14,323 nt of DNA from Pseudomonadota bacterium (GTDB lineage: Bacteria > Pseudomonadota > Alphaproteobacteria > Rhizobiales > Rhizobiaceae), in contig JAEXMK010000097.1 of NCBI GenBank assembly GCA_023444445.1, positions 1-14,323 of the forward strand. Direction: 5' to 3'. Each line of letters opens with the position of its first letter. Position 1 is the stretch's first letter. This document shows positions 1-6,678 of this stretch, one piece after another. A program made the translations under genes and the position numbers. Under the pieces are notes generated by a model that was not told where the DNA came from, did no database searches, and saw only the letters and a list, made by a program, of their open reading frames with translations.

Positions 1-64
1 TGCCAACGGTGGCGATATCGCCTTCGAACTTCAGCCATTCGTGTTCTGCGGTAAATTTCAGCAT
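1..64 (-). CDS. gcvH: Glycine cleavage system H protein, N-terminal part (runs off window)
   Basis: Only the first 21 codons are in the window. They read MLKFTAEHEWLKFEGDIATVG, a typical GcvH amino terminus (the HEW-L motif followed by the start of the lipoyl domain). GcvH carries the lipoyl arm that shuttles the aminomethyl group between GcvP, GcvT and the lipoamide dehydrogenase. The lipoyl lysine lies outside the window. A good ribosome site (GGAGAG) sits just upstream of the ATG, within the 28-base gap after gcvT. That spacing and the shared strand indicate co-transcription with gcvT behind the glycine riboswitch. Confidence 0.9.
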   Translation of the reverse strand, partial: MLKFTAEHEWLKFEGDIATVG

Positions 65-92
65 CGTATTCTCTCCGGAGATGGGATGAAGA

Positions 93-1232
93 TTATCGTT
101 TATAGGTGGGCTTGATGAAGGGCAGGGTGGCGACGGTGACGGGCAGATATTTGCCACGCACTTCCGCAAAGACAGCCGTGCCGGGAGCAGCGTGGGAAAC
201 GGGGACGTAACCCATGGCAACGGGACCTTCGACCGAAGGGCCGAAACCGCCCGAGGTCACTTCACCGATTTCCGTCTTGCCTTCGGCATCCGCAAACAGC
301 TTCGAATGGCCCCGCACCGGCGCCTTGCCTTCCGGCTTCAGGCCGACGCGGCGGCGCGATGTGCCATCTTTCAGTTCGCCGAGAATGCGCTCTGCGCCAG
401 GAAAACCGCCCTTCCGGTCGCCACCGGCGCGGCGCGCCTTCTGGATCGCCCATTCGAGCGAGGCTTCGATGGGGGAGGTCGTGGTATCGATATCGTTGCC
501 GTAAAGACAAAGGCCGGCTTCGAGGCGAAGGCTGTCGCGCGCACCGAGGCCGATGGCTTCGCAATCGGGGTGTTCGAGCAGGGCCCTGGCGATCTCTTCG
601 GCCTTGTCGGCCGGTACGGAGATTTCAAAGCCGTCCTCACCGGAATAACCGGAGCGCGAGACGATGCAGGGCACGTCATGCAGCGGCACTTCCTGCACAT
701 CCATGAATTTCATTTCCGAGACGCCGGCCCAGAGTTCAGCCAGAACGGCCTCAGCGCGCGGTCCCTGAAGCGCGATGAGCGCCCGGTCATCGAGAAGGGT
801 AATTTCGCAGGCATCGGAAAGATGCGCCTTCATATGGGCGACATCGGCGTCCTTACAGGCGGCGTTGACGACGACAAAAAGGTGATCGCCGCGATTGGTG
901 ATCATCAGATCGTCGAGAATGCCACCATTTTCGTCGGTGAAGAAACCGTAGCGCTGGCGACCTTGCTTGAGGCCGAGAATGTCAACCGGCACCAGCTTTT
1001 CGAGCGCGAGTGCGGCATCTTCATTGTTGCCGGACTTCGCTTTCAGGATGACCTGGCCCATGTGGGAAACATCGAAAAGACCGGCGGAGGTGCGGGTCTG
1101 GAGATGTTCCTTCAGAACGCCGGCCGGATATTGCACGGGCATGTCGTAACCGGCAAAGGGCACCATGCGGGCGCCAAGCGATAGGTGCAGGGAGTGGAGC
1201 GGCGTGGTTTTCAGCGCGGCGGTATCGTCCAA
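93..1232 (-). CDS. gcvT: Aminomethyltransferase (glycine cleavage T protein)
   Basis: 379 residues. GcvT takes the aminomethyl group from the lipoyl arm of GcvH, releases ammonia and forms 5,10-methylene-tetrahydrofolate. Visible signatures are the N-terminal TPLHSLHLSLGARMVPFAGYDMPVQY block, the GGILDDLM segment (about residues 103-110) carrying the conserved aspartate of the folate site, the GYSGEDGFEIS block in the middle, and a C-terminal barrel domain with GEVTSGGFGPS. Length fits the family (about 360-380). The start is TTG at 1232, not ATG. It is favoured because GGAGG lies 5 bases upstream and the family N-terminus begins there. gcvH follows after 28 bases. The riboswitch at 1302-1462 controls the operon. 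Confidence 0.95.
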   Translation of the reverse strand: MDDTAALKTTPLHSLHLSLGARMVPFAGYDMPVQYPAGVLKEHLQTRTSAGLFDVSHMGQVILKAKSGNNEDAALALEKLVPVDILGLKQGRQRYGFFTDENGGILDDLMITNRGDHLFVVVNAACKDADVAHMKAHLSDACEITLLDDRALIALQGPRAEAVLAELWAGVSEMKFMDVQEVPLHDVPCIVSRSGYSGEDGFEISVPADKAEEIARALLEHPDCEAIGLGARDSLRLEAGLCLYGNDIDTTTSPIEASLEWAIQKARRAGGDRKGGFPGAERILGELKDGTSRRRVGLKPEGKAPVRGHSKLFADAEGKTEIGEVTSGGFGPSVEGPVAMGYVPVSHAAPGTAVFAEVRGKYLPVTVATLPFIKPTYKR

Positions 1233-1248
1233 GGACGCCTCCAGGGTT

Positions 1249-1304
1249 GCGCGAGATATCGCGCGGGCTCAGGTCATGGCGCAATGCGCCGGGTTCAAGA
1301 GCCC
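1249..1304 (-). promoter_or_regulatory. Probable expression platform of the glycine riboswitch and gcvT ribosome site region
   Basis: Between aptamer 2 and the gcvT ribosome site are three complementary pairs. GGGCTC/GAGCCC lies at 1265-1270 and 1299-1304. A small GGCGC-loop-GCGCC hairpin lies inside it at 1278-1290. A hairpin with arms 1249-1254 and 1259-1264 ends seven bases from the GGAGG at 1238-1242. The 1299-1304 arm overlaps the 3' side of the aptamer-2 closing stem, so the aptamer and the outer stem would exclude each other. There is no U-run, so control at translation initiation is more likely than termination. Fold inferred by eye. Confidence 0.5.
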
Positions 1305-1462
1305 CCTCTGTCCTTGTCGCCTGAGATTGTTATCCCTTCGGCGAGCCGTCCTGTTTAAAGGTGGCTTCTCTCCAGAGTTCCGTCGTCACCGCTGGTCCTT
1401 TTGCCTGAGAGTTTCCGGGGCGGTTGCTCCTTCGGCACCGCATTGAAGCGGTTTCTCCCAAC
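1302..1462 (-). ncRNA. Tandem (two-aptamer) glycine riboswitch
   Basis: Read on the minus strand, two successive aptamers match the glycine riboswitch pattern. Aptamer 1 runs from about 1459 down to 1366. It opens with GGGAGA, has the core CUCAGGCAAAAGGACC-type segment near 1400-1418, and closes with CUCUGGAGAG near 1367-1377. Aptamer 2 runs from about 1365 down to 1302, with a second core CUCAGGCGACAAGGACAGAG near 1306-1325. The short linker between aptamers and the position upstream of gcvT are standard for this class, which activates glycine catabolism when glycine is plentiful. Boundaries are approximate. Confidence 0.93.
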
Positions 1463-1476
1463 GGTGATGCGCGCTC

Positions 1477-1504
1477 ATTATCTTCGAAGCCCCGCTATTG
1501 GCAA
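1477..1504 (-). promoter_or_regulatory. Candidate sigma-70-type promoter for the gcv operon
   Basis: On the minus strand TTGCCA (1499-1504) is followed after 16 bases by GATAAT (1477-1482). A transcript starting about 7 bases later, near 1470, would begin just before riboswitch aptamer 1, which is where it should start. Both hexamers are good but imperfect matches to consensus. Confidence 0.5.
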
Positions 1505-1629
1505 GGACCAAATGACGCATCTGAACAGATTCTTGCTCCATCTGCGCCATCATCGTTCACCGGGTACCCATATCACGTGGACCGGCTGGATTTTTGTGGG
1601 GCGCACGGGAATGAGGATGCAAGATGCAC

Positions 1630-1815
1630 TCAGTCAGTTTTCTTCTCCGGCAAGCCCTTGCGTTTCGTTGATGCGAAATCCTCAAGTTCCTTTTCTGTCA
1701 TAGACTTCTCCATGCTTTTTGAAGCACCTTGTAAACTGGATTTTTTGACCTCGCCGCGTTTTGCGGCAAGGGCTGCGCCCGCCGCTTTCTGCTGGGCTTT
1801 CGATTTGGCTGGCAT
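1630..1815 (-). CDS. DUF3008 family small basic protein
   Basis: 61 residues, beginning MPAKSKAQQKAAGAALAAKRGE and ending STKRKGLPEKKTD. This lysine- and alanine-rich composition, with SKSMEKSMTEKELEDFA in between, is the hallmark of the DUF3008 family in rhizobia and other proteobacteria. Function is unknown. It has no signal peptide or membrane segment and looks cytosolic, perhaps binding nucleic acid or stress-related, but that is inference from charge only. The start at 1815 is chosen over an upstream in-frame ATG (1869) because AAGGAGG sits 6 bases before it and the conserved family sequence starts there. It diverges from the copper-related gene at 1989. Confidence 0.85.
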   Translation of the reverse strand: MPAKSKAQQKAAGAALAAKRGEVKKSSLQGASKSMEKSMTEKELEDFASTKRKGLPEKKTD

Positions 1816-1988
1816 GTCTGCCTCCTTCAAAACGATGGTTACAGCAGGAAAATGCCGCCTTGCGTCCATTGTTCCGCTGCAAGGATCAAGCCTGCGGCAA
1901 AATTCCCCTTTGAAATCGGCAGGAAAGCGGGATATCGCATGGTGTCATGGACGCAAATCGAAAACGACGACTGACGGGGATGGAGAAG

Positions 1989-2369
1989 ATGCTTCGCATT
2001 TTCTGCGCGACCCTGATGTTGTCGCTCGGTTTTGCCCACAAGTCCGCGCTTGCCGCCAACCCCGAGGTTGTCCTCGACGAGAGCTACAGGCTGCCGGACG
2101 GCACGTTTGCCGGGATTTGCCTTGGTCATTCGGGTGAAGCGAATGCCTCCCACGCCAAGGGCGGCCCAGCCCATTCGGGCGACGCCATCCTCTTCTGTGA
2201 GGCCTGCCTGCTCGCATCGTCCATTCTTCTGCCGATGCCCGACACGAAAGGGTGGCTGAGGACCGAATTCGCCTGGCTCGATAACCGCCTGCCTGCCGAA
2301 TGGAGCTTCCGTTCCGTCCTGACAATCCGGAAACCGGCCGCCCGCGGCCCGCCGTCGCTGTCCGCCTGA
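1989..2369 (+). CDS. Small secreted Cys/His-containing protein, DUF2946-like
   Basis: 126 residues with a signal peptide (hydrophobic MLRIFCATLMLSLGF stretch, cleavage likely after SALA). The mature part holds ICLGHSG, a His-rich stretch (ASHAKGGPAHSG) and FCEACLLASSILLP, so several Cys and His residues could bind metal. The pattern resembles DUF2946 proteins, small secreted proteins often found beside copper genes. The next gene downstream, 84 bases on, is a copper chaperone fusion, which supports a role in periplasmic copper handling. Start choice is uncertain: ATG 1989 has GGGGA 8 bases upstream, but in-frame ATGs at 1980 and 1947 are possible. Family assignment is by eye. Confidence 0.65.
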   Translation: MLRIFCATLMLSLGFAHKSALAANPEVVLDESYRLPDGTFAGICLGHSGEANASHAKGGPAHSGDAILFCEACLLASSILLPMPDTKGWLRTEFAWLDNRLPAEWSFRSVLTIRKPAARGPPSLSA

Positions 2370-2414
2370 TTTTCACATATGGGATCATCGCCGCCTGCCA
2401 GCGGCACTGCGCGG

Positions 2415-2443
2415 CTGCGACACCCCAAGGGGCGCAGTCGCAG
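2415..2443 (+). promoter_or_regulatory. Stem-loop in the leader of the DUF1775-PCuAC gene
   Basis: CTGCGAC (2415-2421) pairs perfectly with GTCGCAG (2437-2443), and inside it CCCC-AA-GGGG (2423-2432) forms a second stem. The 3' arm touches the AGGGA ribosome site (2442-2446) of the gene starting at 2454. It could tune translation, partly terminate or protect the message. There is no U-run after it. Confidence 0.45.
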
Positions 2444-2453
2444 GGACAAGCAA

Positions 2454-3437
2454 ATGAAAACCACCAAGATCATCACCTGCACTCTCTTCGCCGCGTCGGT
2501 TTCGACCGCGCCGGCCTTTGCCCACGCCACGTTTGTAGACGGTTCGGCCGAGCAGGACAGCACCATCGTCGCCGCGCTTCAGGTGCCGCACGGCTGCGAT
2601 GGCGGACTTGCCACGACGGAAGTACAGATTAAGCTGCCGGAAGGCTTCATTTCCGCCAAGCCGCAGCCCAAAGCCGGCTGGGAATTGGAAATCATCAAGG
2701 GCGACTATCAGAAGACCTACAAGAACCACGGCAAGGACATCAAAGGCGGGGCCGTGGAGATTCGCTGGAAGGGTGGCAACCTGCCGGATGAGTTCTACGA
2801 TACCTTTGCCGTGCAGGGTAAAATCTCCGGCATCGAAGCCGGGCAGGATCTGCCCTTCAAGGTAACGCAGCTTTGCGGCGACAAAGGCAAGGTATCCTGG
2901 GATGAGGTCGCAGCCGCTGGCGTCGATCCGCATTCGCTGAAAAGCCCGGCGCCGACCATCAAGGTCACTGCCAAGACGCATGCGGGCGGACACGATCATT
3001 CCAGCATGAACATGGATATGGATGTCGTGAAGGCCGGCAGCCTCGAAGTATCCGATGGTGCAACCAAGGCCATGCTGCCGGGTCAGCCCGTCGGCGGCGG
3101 TTACGTGACGATCAAGAACACCGGCGATCGCGACGACAAGCTCGTCGGCATCGAATCCGCCGCCGCTGGCCGTTCTGAAATCCACGAGATGGCCATGGTC
3201 AACGACGTCATGAAAATGCGCAAGCTGGATGAGGGTATCGTCATTCCCGCCGGCCAGACGGTGGAACTGAAGCCAGGCGGTCTGCACATGATGTTCTTCT
3301 ATGTGAGGAAGCCTTTTGCCGAAGGTGACAAGGTACCGGTGACGCTGATCTTCGAGAAGGCCGGCAAGGTCGAGATCGTGCTGTCGGCGGGCGCAGCCAA
3401 GGGTGGCGACGCCAAAAGCGAGCACCAGCACAACTGA
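2454..3437 (+). CDS. Periplasmic copper protein: DUF1775 (YcnI) fused to PCuAC copper chaperone domain
   Basis: 327 residues. A signal peptide (1-23, cleavage AFA/H) leaves histidine as the mature N-terminus (H24). That is the copper-binding arrangement known for YcnI-type DUF1775 proteins. DUF1775 spans about 24-165 (HATFVDGSAEQ, VPHGCDG, LPEGF, WKGG). A linker at 176-190 is rich in His and Met (HAGGHDHSSMNMDMD). The PCuAC domain spans about 192-312 with the ligand motif H244-x10-M255-x22-H278-x-M280, very close to the family's H-x10-M-x21-H-x-M. A His-containing tail ends the protein. PCuAC proteins deliver Cu(I), for instance to cytochrome oxidase CuA or CuB sites. ATG 2454 has AGGGA upstream. 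A strong terminator follows. Confidence 0.9.
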   Translation: MKTTKIITCTLFAASVSTAPAFAHATFVDGSAEQDSTIVAALQVPHGCDGGLATTEVQIKLPEGFISAKPQPKAGWELEIIKGDYQKTYKNHGKDIKGGAVEIRWKGGNLPDEFYDTFAVQGKISGIEAGQDLPFKVTQLCGDKGKVSWDEVAAAGVDPHSLKSPAPTIKVTAKTHAGGHDHSSMNMDMDVVKAGSLEVSDGATKAMLPGQPVGGGYVTIKNTGDRDDKLVGIESAAAGRSEIHEMAMVNDVMKMRKLDEGIVIPAGQTVELKPGGLHMMFFYVRKPFAEGDKVPVTLIFEKAGKVEIVLSAGAAKGGDAKSEHQHN

Positions 3438-3448
3438 TCATGAAGAGA

Positions 3449-3489
3449 GGCTGCCGGAACGCAATAACCATCCGGCAGCCCCAGTTTTT
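3449..3489 (+). terminator. Rho-independent terminator after the DUF1775-PCuAC gene
   Basis: A perfect 10-bp stem, GGCTGCCGGA (3449-3458) with TCCGGCAGCC (3471-3480), 12-base loop, then a T-rich tail (GTTTTTC). It lies between two convergent genes. On the minus strand the cupredoxin transcript also reads through this stem, but without a good U-run. Confidence 0.85.
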
Positions 3490-3498
3490 CGGCCATTC

Positions 3499-3927
3499 TT
3501 ATTTTGTAACGGTTAGCCTGGCCTGCATGCCTGCTTCGTAGTGACCCTTGATGTTGCAGAAGAGAAGGTAGGCGCCGGGCGTCAGCTTCGCCTTCAGCTG
3601 CCCGTCGCCGCCGGGTTTCAGGTCGGCCACTTCGCCTAGGCTCTTCAACTGCTTTTCATCGACGCGATGTTTGGCCGTGTTGAGTGGGATTTTTTGATCG
3701 GCTGACTTCAGCTTTACGAGGATCATCTCGTGCTGTTCGCTCATCGCGTCGTTATGCACCTGAAATACCGCGTCCCCAGCCTTGACCGTCGTCTGGTCCA
3801 AGGTGAGCGTCATGGGCCCTCCACCTTCACCGCCTTCGGTAACTTTGATGGTTGTAGCAGCAAAAGCCGGCCCAGAGACTGTCAGCATTGCTGCAAAGAT
3901 GGTCGCGTAGCGGATCAATGATGTCAT
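3499..3927 (-). CDS. Periplasmic cupredoxin (type-1 copper protein)
   Basis: 142 residues with a signal peptide (1-23, cleavage AFA/A). A single cupredoxin domain follows. The type-1 copper ligands are visible: H66 in EQHEM, then C124, H129 and M134 in the loop LFCNIKGHYEAGM, the classic Cys-x4-His-x4-Met arrangement of plastocyanin/amicyanin-like proteins. It probably carries electrons or copper in the periplasm. The ATG at 3927 has GGAGGAA upstream. It is convergent with the DUF1775-PCuAC gene, across the terminator. A 14-bp direct repeat lies in its upstream region (3960-4003). The exact physiological partner cannot be told from the sequence. Confidence 0.9.
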   Translation of the reverse strand: MTSLIRYATIFAAMLTVSGPAFAATTIKVTEGGEGGGPMTLTLDQTTVKAGDAVFQVHNDAMSEQHEMILVKLKSADQKIPLNTAKHRVDEKQLKSLGEVADLKPGGDGQLKAKLTPGAYLLFCNIKGHYEAGMQARLTVTK

Positions 3928-3959
3928 GACGTTCCTCCATTTGATGTCGGAGGACTAGG

Positions 3960-4003
3960 AAATTTAACTGACAGCAACCTGAAGACGTGAAATCAAACTG
4001 ACA
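3960..4003 (-). repeat. 14-bp direct repeat upstream of the cupredoxin gene (candidate operator)
   Basis: AAATTTAACTGACA (3960-3973) and AAATCAAACTGACA (3990-4003), plus-strand reading, match at 12 of 14 positions and start exactly 30 bp apart, about three helix turns. They lie 33 to 76 bases upstream of the cupredoxin start codon in an AT-rich stretch, where a regulator could bind as a tandem. The regulator is unknown. Confidence 0.5.
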
Positions 4004-4047
4004 TATATAATAAAATGGATGCGAAAATTTTTATAAACATATGATAT

Positions 4048-4338
4048 TTAGAGAACTTTATTTACTTCATTATCTTCATATGCCTTTTGGGCCTGTTCCA
4101 GTGTCGCCTGTTGCTCCTGACGCTGGCTGGCAACGGTCAGGAAATAAAGTGTCAGGGCAGGCGGCTTGATGACGGTCATCAAGCCGCGCAGCTGGAAGTC
4201 ATCCCCACCTTCGGCCTTGCGCGCCAATTCGTGAATGGCCTCTTCCACTTCGCTTTTGCGCGGAACGCGCTGCGATGGCTTCACGGCCTCCAGCGCATAG
4301 GCTGCCGTATTTGCGGAAACAGAAAGAACCTGTGTCAT
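4048..4338 (-). CDS. Hypothetical small protein
   Basis: 96 residues from the ATG at 4338 (MTQVLSVSANTAAYALEAVK...). I do not recognise a family. It has no signal peptide or clear transmembrane helix. Charged helical segments (RKSEVEEAIHELARKAEGG and RQEQQATLEQAQKAYEDNEVN) suggest a mostly alpha-helical soluble protein, with a short hydrophobic stretch (PPALTLYFLTVAS) between them. The start is a choice: an in-frame ATG at 4422 would add 28 residues, but the sequence before 4338 (GGGGG) offers a weak ribosome site and the N-terminal extension looks unlike protein. It lies 120 bases upstream of the cupredoxin gene on the same strand, separated by unusually AT-rich DNA. Confidence 0.6.
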   Translation of the reverse strand: MTQVLSVSANTAAYALEAVKPSQRVPRKSEVEEAIHELARKAEGGDDFQLRGLMTVIKPPALTLYFLTVASQRQEQQATLEQAQKAYEDNEVNKVL

Positions 4339-4539
4339 CCAACCCCCGGCGATCGTGCCGATCCTTAAAAACCCGACAGTAACAGCCGCTTCTTGTTGGA
4401 AGGCTAAATCGCGACGCTGCAATTTAATCGTATTTTAATGGACGACAACGTCTGCCAATGGGCTTTCACCCGCTGGGCCCTTGGTCTAGAAATGCCTTGG
4501 ACTTCACGAGGTCCGGCAATTTCCGGAGATATCATTCCC

Positions 4540-4917
4540 ATGATCAATATCGCTCTTGTCGCGACAGGCGGCGCCCTCGGTTCCGTGTTCCGTTATCTGG
4601 TCGGCGTCTGGAGCATGCGGCTGGCCGGGCCGAATTTCCCCTGGGGAACGCTCGCGGTTAATATCGTCGGGTCTTTCCTGATCGGTCTGCTGGTCGAACT
4701 GGTGGCGCGGCGGCTCGACGCGTCGATGGAAATGCGCCTGTTTCTCGTCACCGGCGTGCTTGGCGGCTTCACGACATTCTCGTCCTTCTCGCTGGATGCG
4801 GTTTCGCTTTTCGAGCGTGGTGCGATCGGCCTTTCGGCCTTTTACATCCTTGCAAGCCTCGTGGTTTCCATTGCCGCGGTTTTTGCCGGGCTGGCCTTGG
4901 GCCGCAACTTGTTCTAA
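4540..4917 (+). CDS. crcB: Fluoride ion channel CrcB/Fluc
   Basis: 125 residues, the usual size, with four hydrophobic helices. Conserved motifs are GGALGSVFRYLVG (helix 1), GTLAVNIVGSFLIGLL (helix 2, Asn41 in the pore) and GVLGGFTTFSSFSLD (helix 3, the phenylalanines and T/S residues of the fluoride pore). Fluc channels form antiparallel dimers in the inner membrane and let toxic fluoride leak out. The start at 4540 is set by the family N-terminus. GGAG lies about 12 bases upstream, rather far. I see no fluoride riboswitch upstream. It opens a plus-strand run of genes; the next begins 66 bases on. Confidence 0.93.
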   Translation: MINIALVATGGALGSVFRYLVGVWSMRLAGPNFPWGTLAVNIVGSFLIGLLVELVARRLDASMEMRLFLVTGVLGGFTTFSSFSLDAVSLFERGAIGLSAFYILASLVVSIAAVFAGLALGRNLF

Positions 4918-4983
4918 AGGCTTGAACCAAACGGCGCGCCGACGAACAGAGCGCGCGATCAAGACAGAAAGACTGGAAATTTC

Positions 4984-5973
4984 ATGGCAGGTATCGAGCA
5001 TATCAAGGTCGAGGCCGACGAGGCCGGTATGCGCCTCGATCGCTGGTTCAAGATTCACTATCCGGGTCTCGGTTTCGGGCAGTTGCAGAAGCTGCTGCGC
5101 TCAGGCCAGGTACGTGTGGACGGCGGCCGGGTGAAGACGGATGCGCGGGTACAGCCGGGGCAGGTGGTGCGCGTGCCACCGGTCGATTCCGATATGAAGA
5201 CCAAGACCGGTCCTATCGGTTCGAAAGACCTCAAACATTCGGAGGATGCCGAACTTCTGGCGCGCATGTTGCTGCATGAAGACGACAAGGTCTTCGTTTT
5301 CAACAAGCCGGCCGGCATTGCCGTGCAGGGTGGTTCAGGCGTCAACCGTCATATTGACGGTCTTCTGGAGGCATGGACAAGCCCGAAGGGCGAAAAACCG
5401 CGTCTGGTGCACCGTCTGGACCGTGACACATCGGGCGTGCTTGTGGTTGCCCGCACGAGAGGTGCTGCGCAGAAACTGACGGCTGCCTTCCGCGAGCGCG
5501 ATACAAAAAAGACCTACTGGGCGCTGGTCAAAGGCGTGCCGCGCAAACATCAGGAAAAGATTTCCACCTGGCTCGTCAAGGAACAGACCATGGATGGCGA
5601 TCGCATGCGCATCGCCAAGCACGGCGAGGAGGGGGCCGATCACGCCATTTCCTATTACCGCGTCATCGATACCGCCGCGCAGAACCTCGCCTGGCTGGAG
5701 ATGGAGCCCTATACCGGGCGTACCCACCAGCTGCGCGTCCATGCGCTGCATATGGGCCACCCGATCATCGGCGATCCCAAATATTATATCGACGATCTGA
5801 ACTGGGATTTCCCGGGCGGTATTCAGAAGCGCCTGCATCTGCATGCCCGCCACATCGACATACCGCACCCATCCGGCGGCCGGCTTCGTGTCAGCGCACC
5901 TTTGCCGCCGCATATGGTGCAAACCTGGAACCTTCTCGGCCTCGACGTAGCCGATGGCGATAGGGAAGACTGA
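4984..5973 (+). CDS. rluC: RluC/RluD-type rRNA pseudouridine synthase
   Basis: 329 residues. An N-terminal S4 RNA-binding domain (about 16-66, GMRLDRWFKIHYP...LLRSGQVRVDG) is followed by the RsuA/RluA catalytic domain. The signature HRLDRDTSG carries the catalytic aspartate D146. Further family blocks are NKPAGIAVQGG, KTYWALVKG and GRTHQLRVHALHMGHPIIGDPKY. Such enzymes turn specific uridines of 23S rRNA into pseudouridine. RluC is the most likely subtype given the S4 domain and alphaproteobacterial context, but subtype and target positions are inferred. The HAD gene follows after 6 bases, indicating an operon. Confidence 0.88.
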   Translation: MAGIEHIKVEADEAGMRLDRWFKIHYPGLGFGQLQKLLRSGQVRVDGGRVKTDARVQPGQVVRVPPVDSDMKTKTGPIGSKDLKHSEDAELLARMLLHEDDKVFVFNKPAGIAVQGGSGVNRHIDGLLEAWTSPKGEKPRLVHRLDRDTSGVLVVARTRGAAQKLTAAFRERDTKKTYWALVKGVPRKHQEKISTWLVKEQTMDGDRMRIAKHGEEGADHAISYYRVIDTAAQNLAWLEMEPYTGRTHQLRVHALHMGHPIIGDPKYYIDDLNWDFPGGIQKRLHLHARHIDIPHPSGGRLRVSAPLPPHMVQTWNLLGLDVADGDRED

Positions 5974-5979
5974 TAGCAG

Positions 5980-6648
5980 ATGAAACTCGTCCTTTTCGAT
6001 TGCGACGGTACTCTGGTGGACAGCGCCGGCCTGATCCATGCGGTCATGTCCGAAACCTTTGCCGATTTTGGAAAGCCGAGGCCTGATATTTCACAGACCA
6101 AGGCGATCATCGGACTGACGCTGGATATCGCCATCGCCCGAATGCTTGGCAAGACACATGTGGATGACGAGGCGCTGGCGATGACGCAGCGTTACAGGGA
6201 GGTCTATCATCCTCTACGAGAACGTCCCGAGATGACGACGCCGCTCTTTGACGGCATCGCACCGCTGATCGATACGCTGTCGAAACGGGATGACGTGCTG
6301 ATCGGCGCTGTCACCGGCAAGGGCCGTCGTGGGCTCACTCAAATTCTCAAAACCCATGGGTTAATCGACCATTTCACCGTTTCGCGCACGGCGGATGATT
6401 GCCCCTCCAAGCCGCACCCCGCCATGGTGACGGAATGCTGCCACGAAACCGGCATGGTTCCAGCCGATACTATCGTCATCGGTGACGCGATCTATGACAT
6501 GCAGATGGCGAAAGCGGCTGGCGCAAAGGCCATCGGCGTTTCCTGGGGCTATGCCTCGGTCGAGAACCTCTGGGATGCGGGCGCCGACGCAGTCGTCAAC
6601 CATCCGAACGAAATTCCGGCCCATCTTCCGGCCGACATTACTGAATGA
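5980..6648 (+). CDS. HAD-superfamily hydrolase (phosphoglycolate phosphatase-like)
   Basis: 222 residues. All four HAD motifs are present: motif I FDCDGT (D7 nucleophile, D9), motif II at VTGKG (T112), motif III K144 (SKPHP) and motif IV GDAIYD (D169, D173). A helical cap domain sits between motifs I and II (about 15-85), as in subfamily IA. It likely dephosphorylates a small phosphorylated metabolite; the substrate cannot be named from sequence. It starts 6 bases after the pseudouridine synthase stop and is followed 30 bases later by the ATP12 chaperone, so it sits in the middle of an operon. Confidence 0.88.
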   Translation: MKLVLFDCDGTLVDSAGLIHAVMSETFADFGKPRPDISQTKAIIGLTLDIAIARMLGKTHVDDEALAMTQRYREVYHPLRERPEMTTPLFDGIAPLIDTLSKRDDVLIGAVTGKGRRGLTQILKTHGLIDHFTVSRTADDCPSKPHPAMVTECCHETGMVPADTIVIGDAIYDMQMAKAAGAKAIGVSWGYASVENLWDAGADAVVNHPNEIPAHLPADITE

Positions 6649-6678
6649 CCTTTTCTACCTGACTGACGAGGATGTGCC

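Noticed and set aside
192..1184. 330-codon open frame on the plus strand opposite gcvT
   Set aside because: It is the antisense shadow of a clear gcvT gene. Its translation has no recognisable motif, and long antisense frames are common in GC-rich coding DNA.
1424..2137. 237-codon plus-strand frame covering the riboswitch, DUF3008 antisense and the copper gene start
   Set aside because: It crosses a structured RNA and two better-supported genes and shows no protein family character.
2385..3431. 348-codon minus-strand frame opposite the DUF1775-PCuAC gene
   Set aside because: Antisense shadow. The plus strand carries a signal peptide, two recognised domains and a terminator.
4423..4539. Fluoride riboswitch upstream of crcB
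   Set aside because: Looked for the conserved crcB RNA motif because the gene is a fluoride channel. The leader does not show the conserved core, so none is called.
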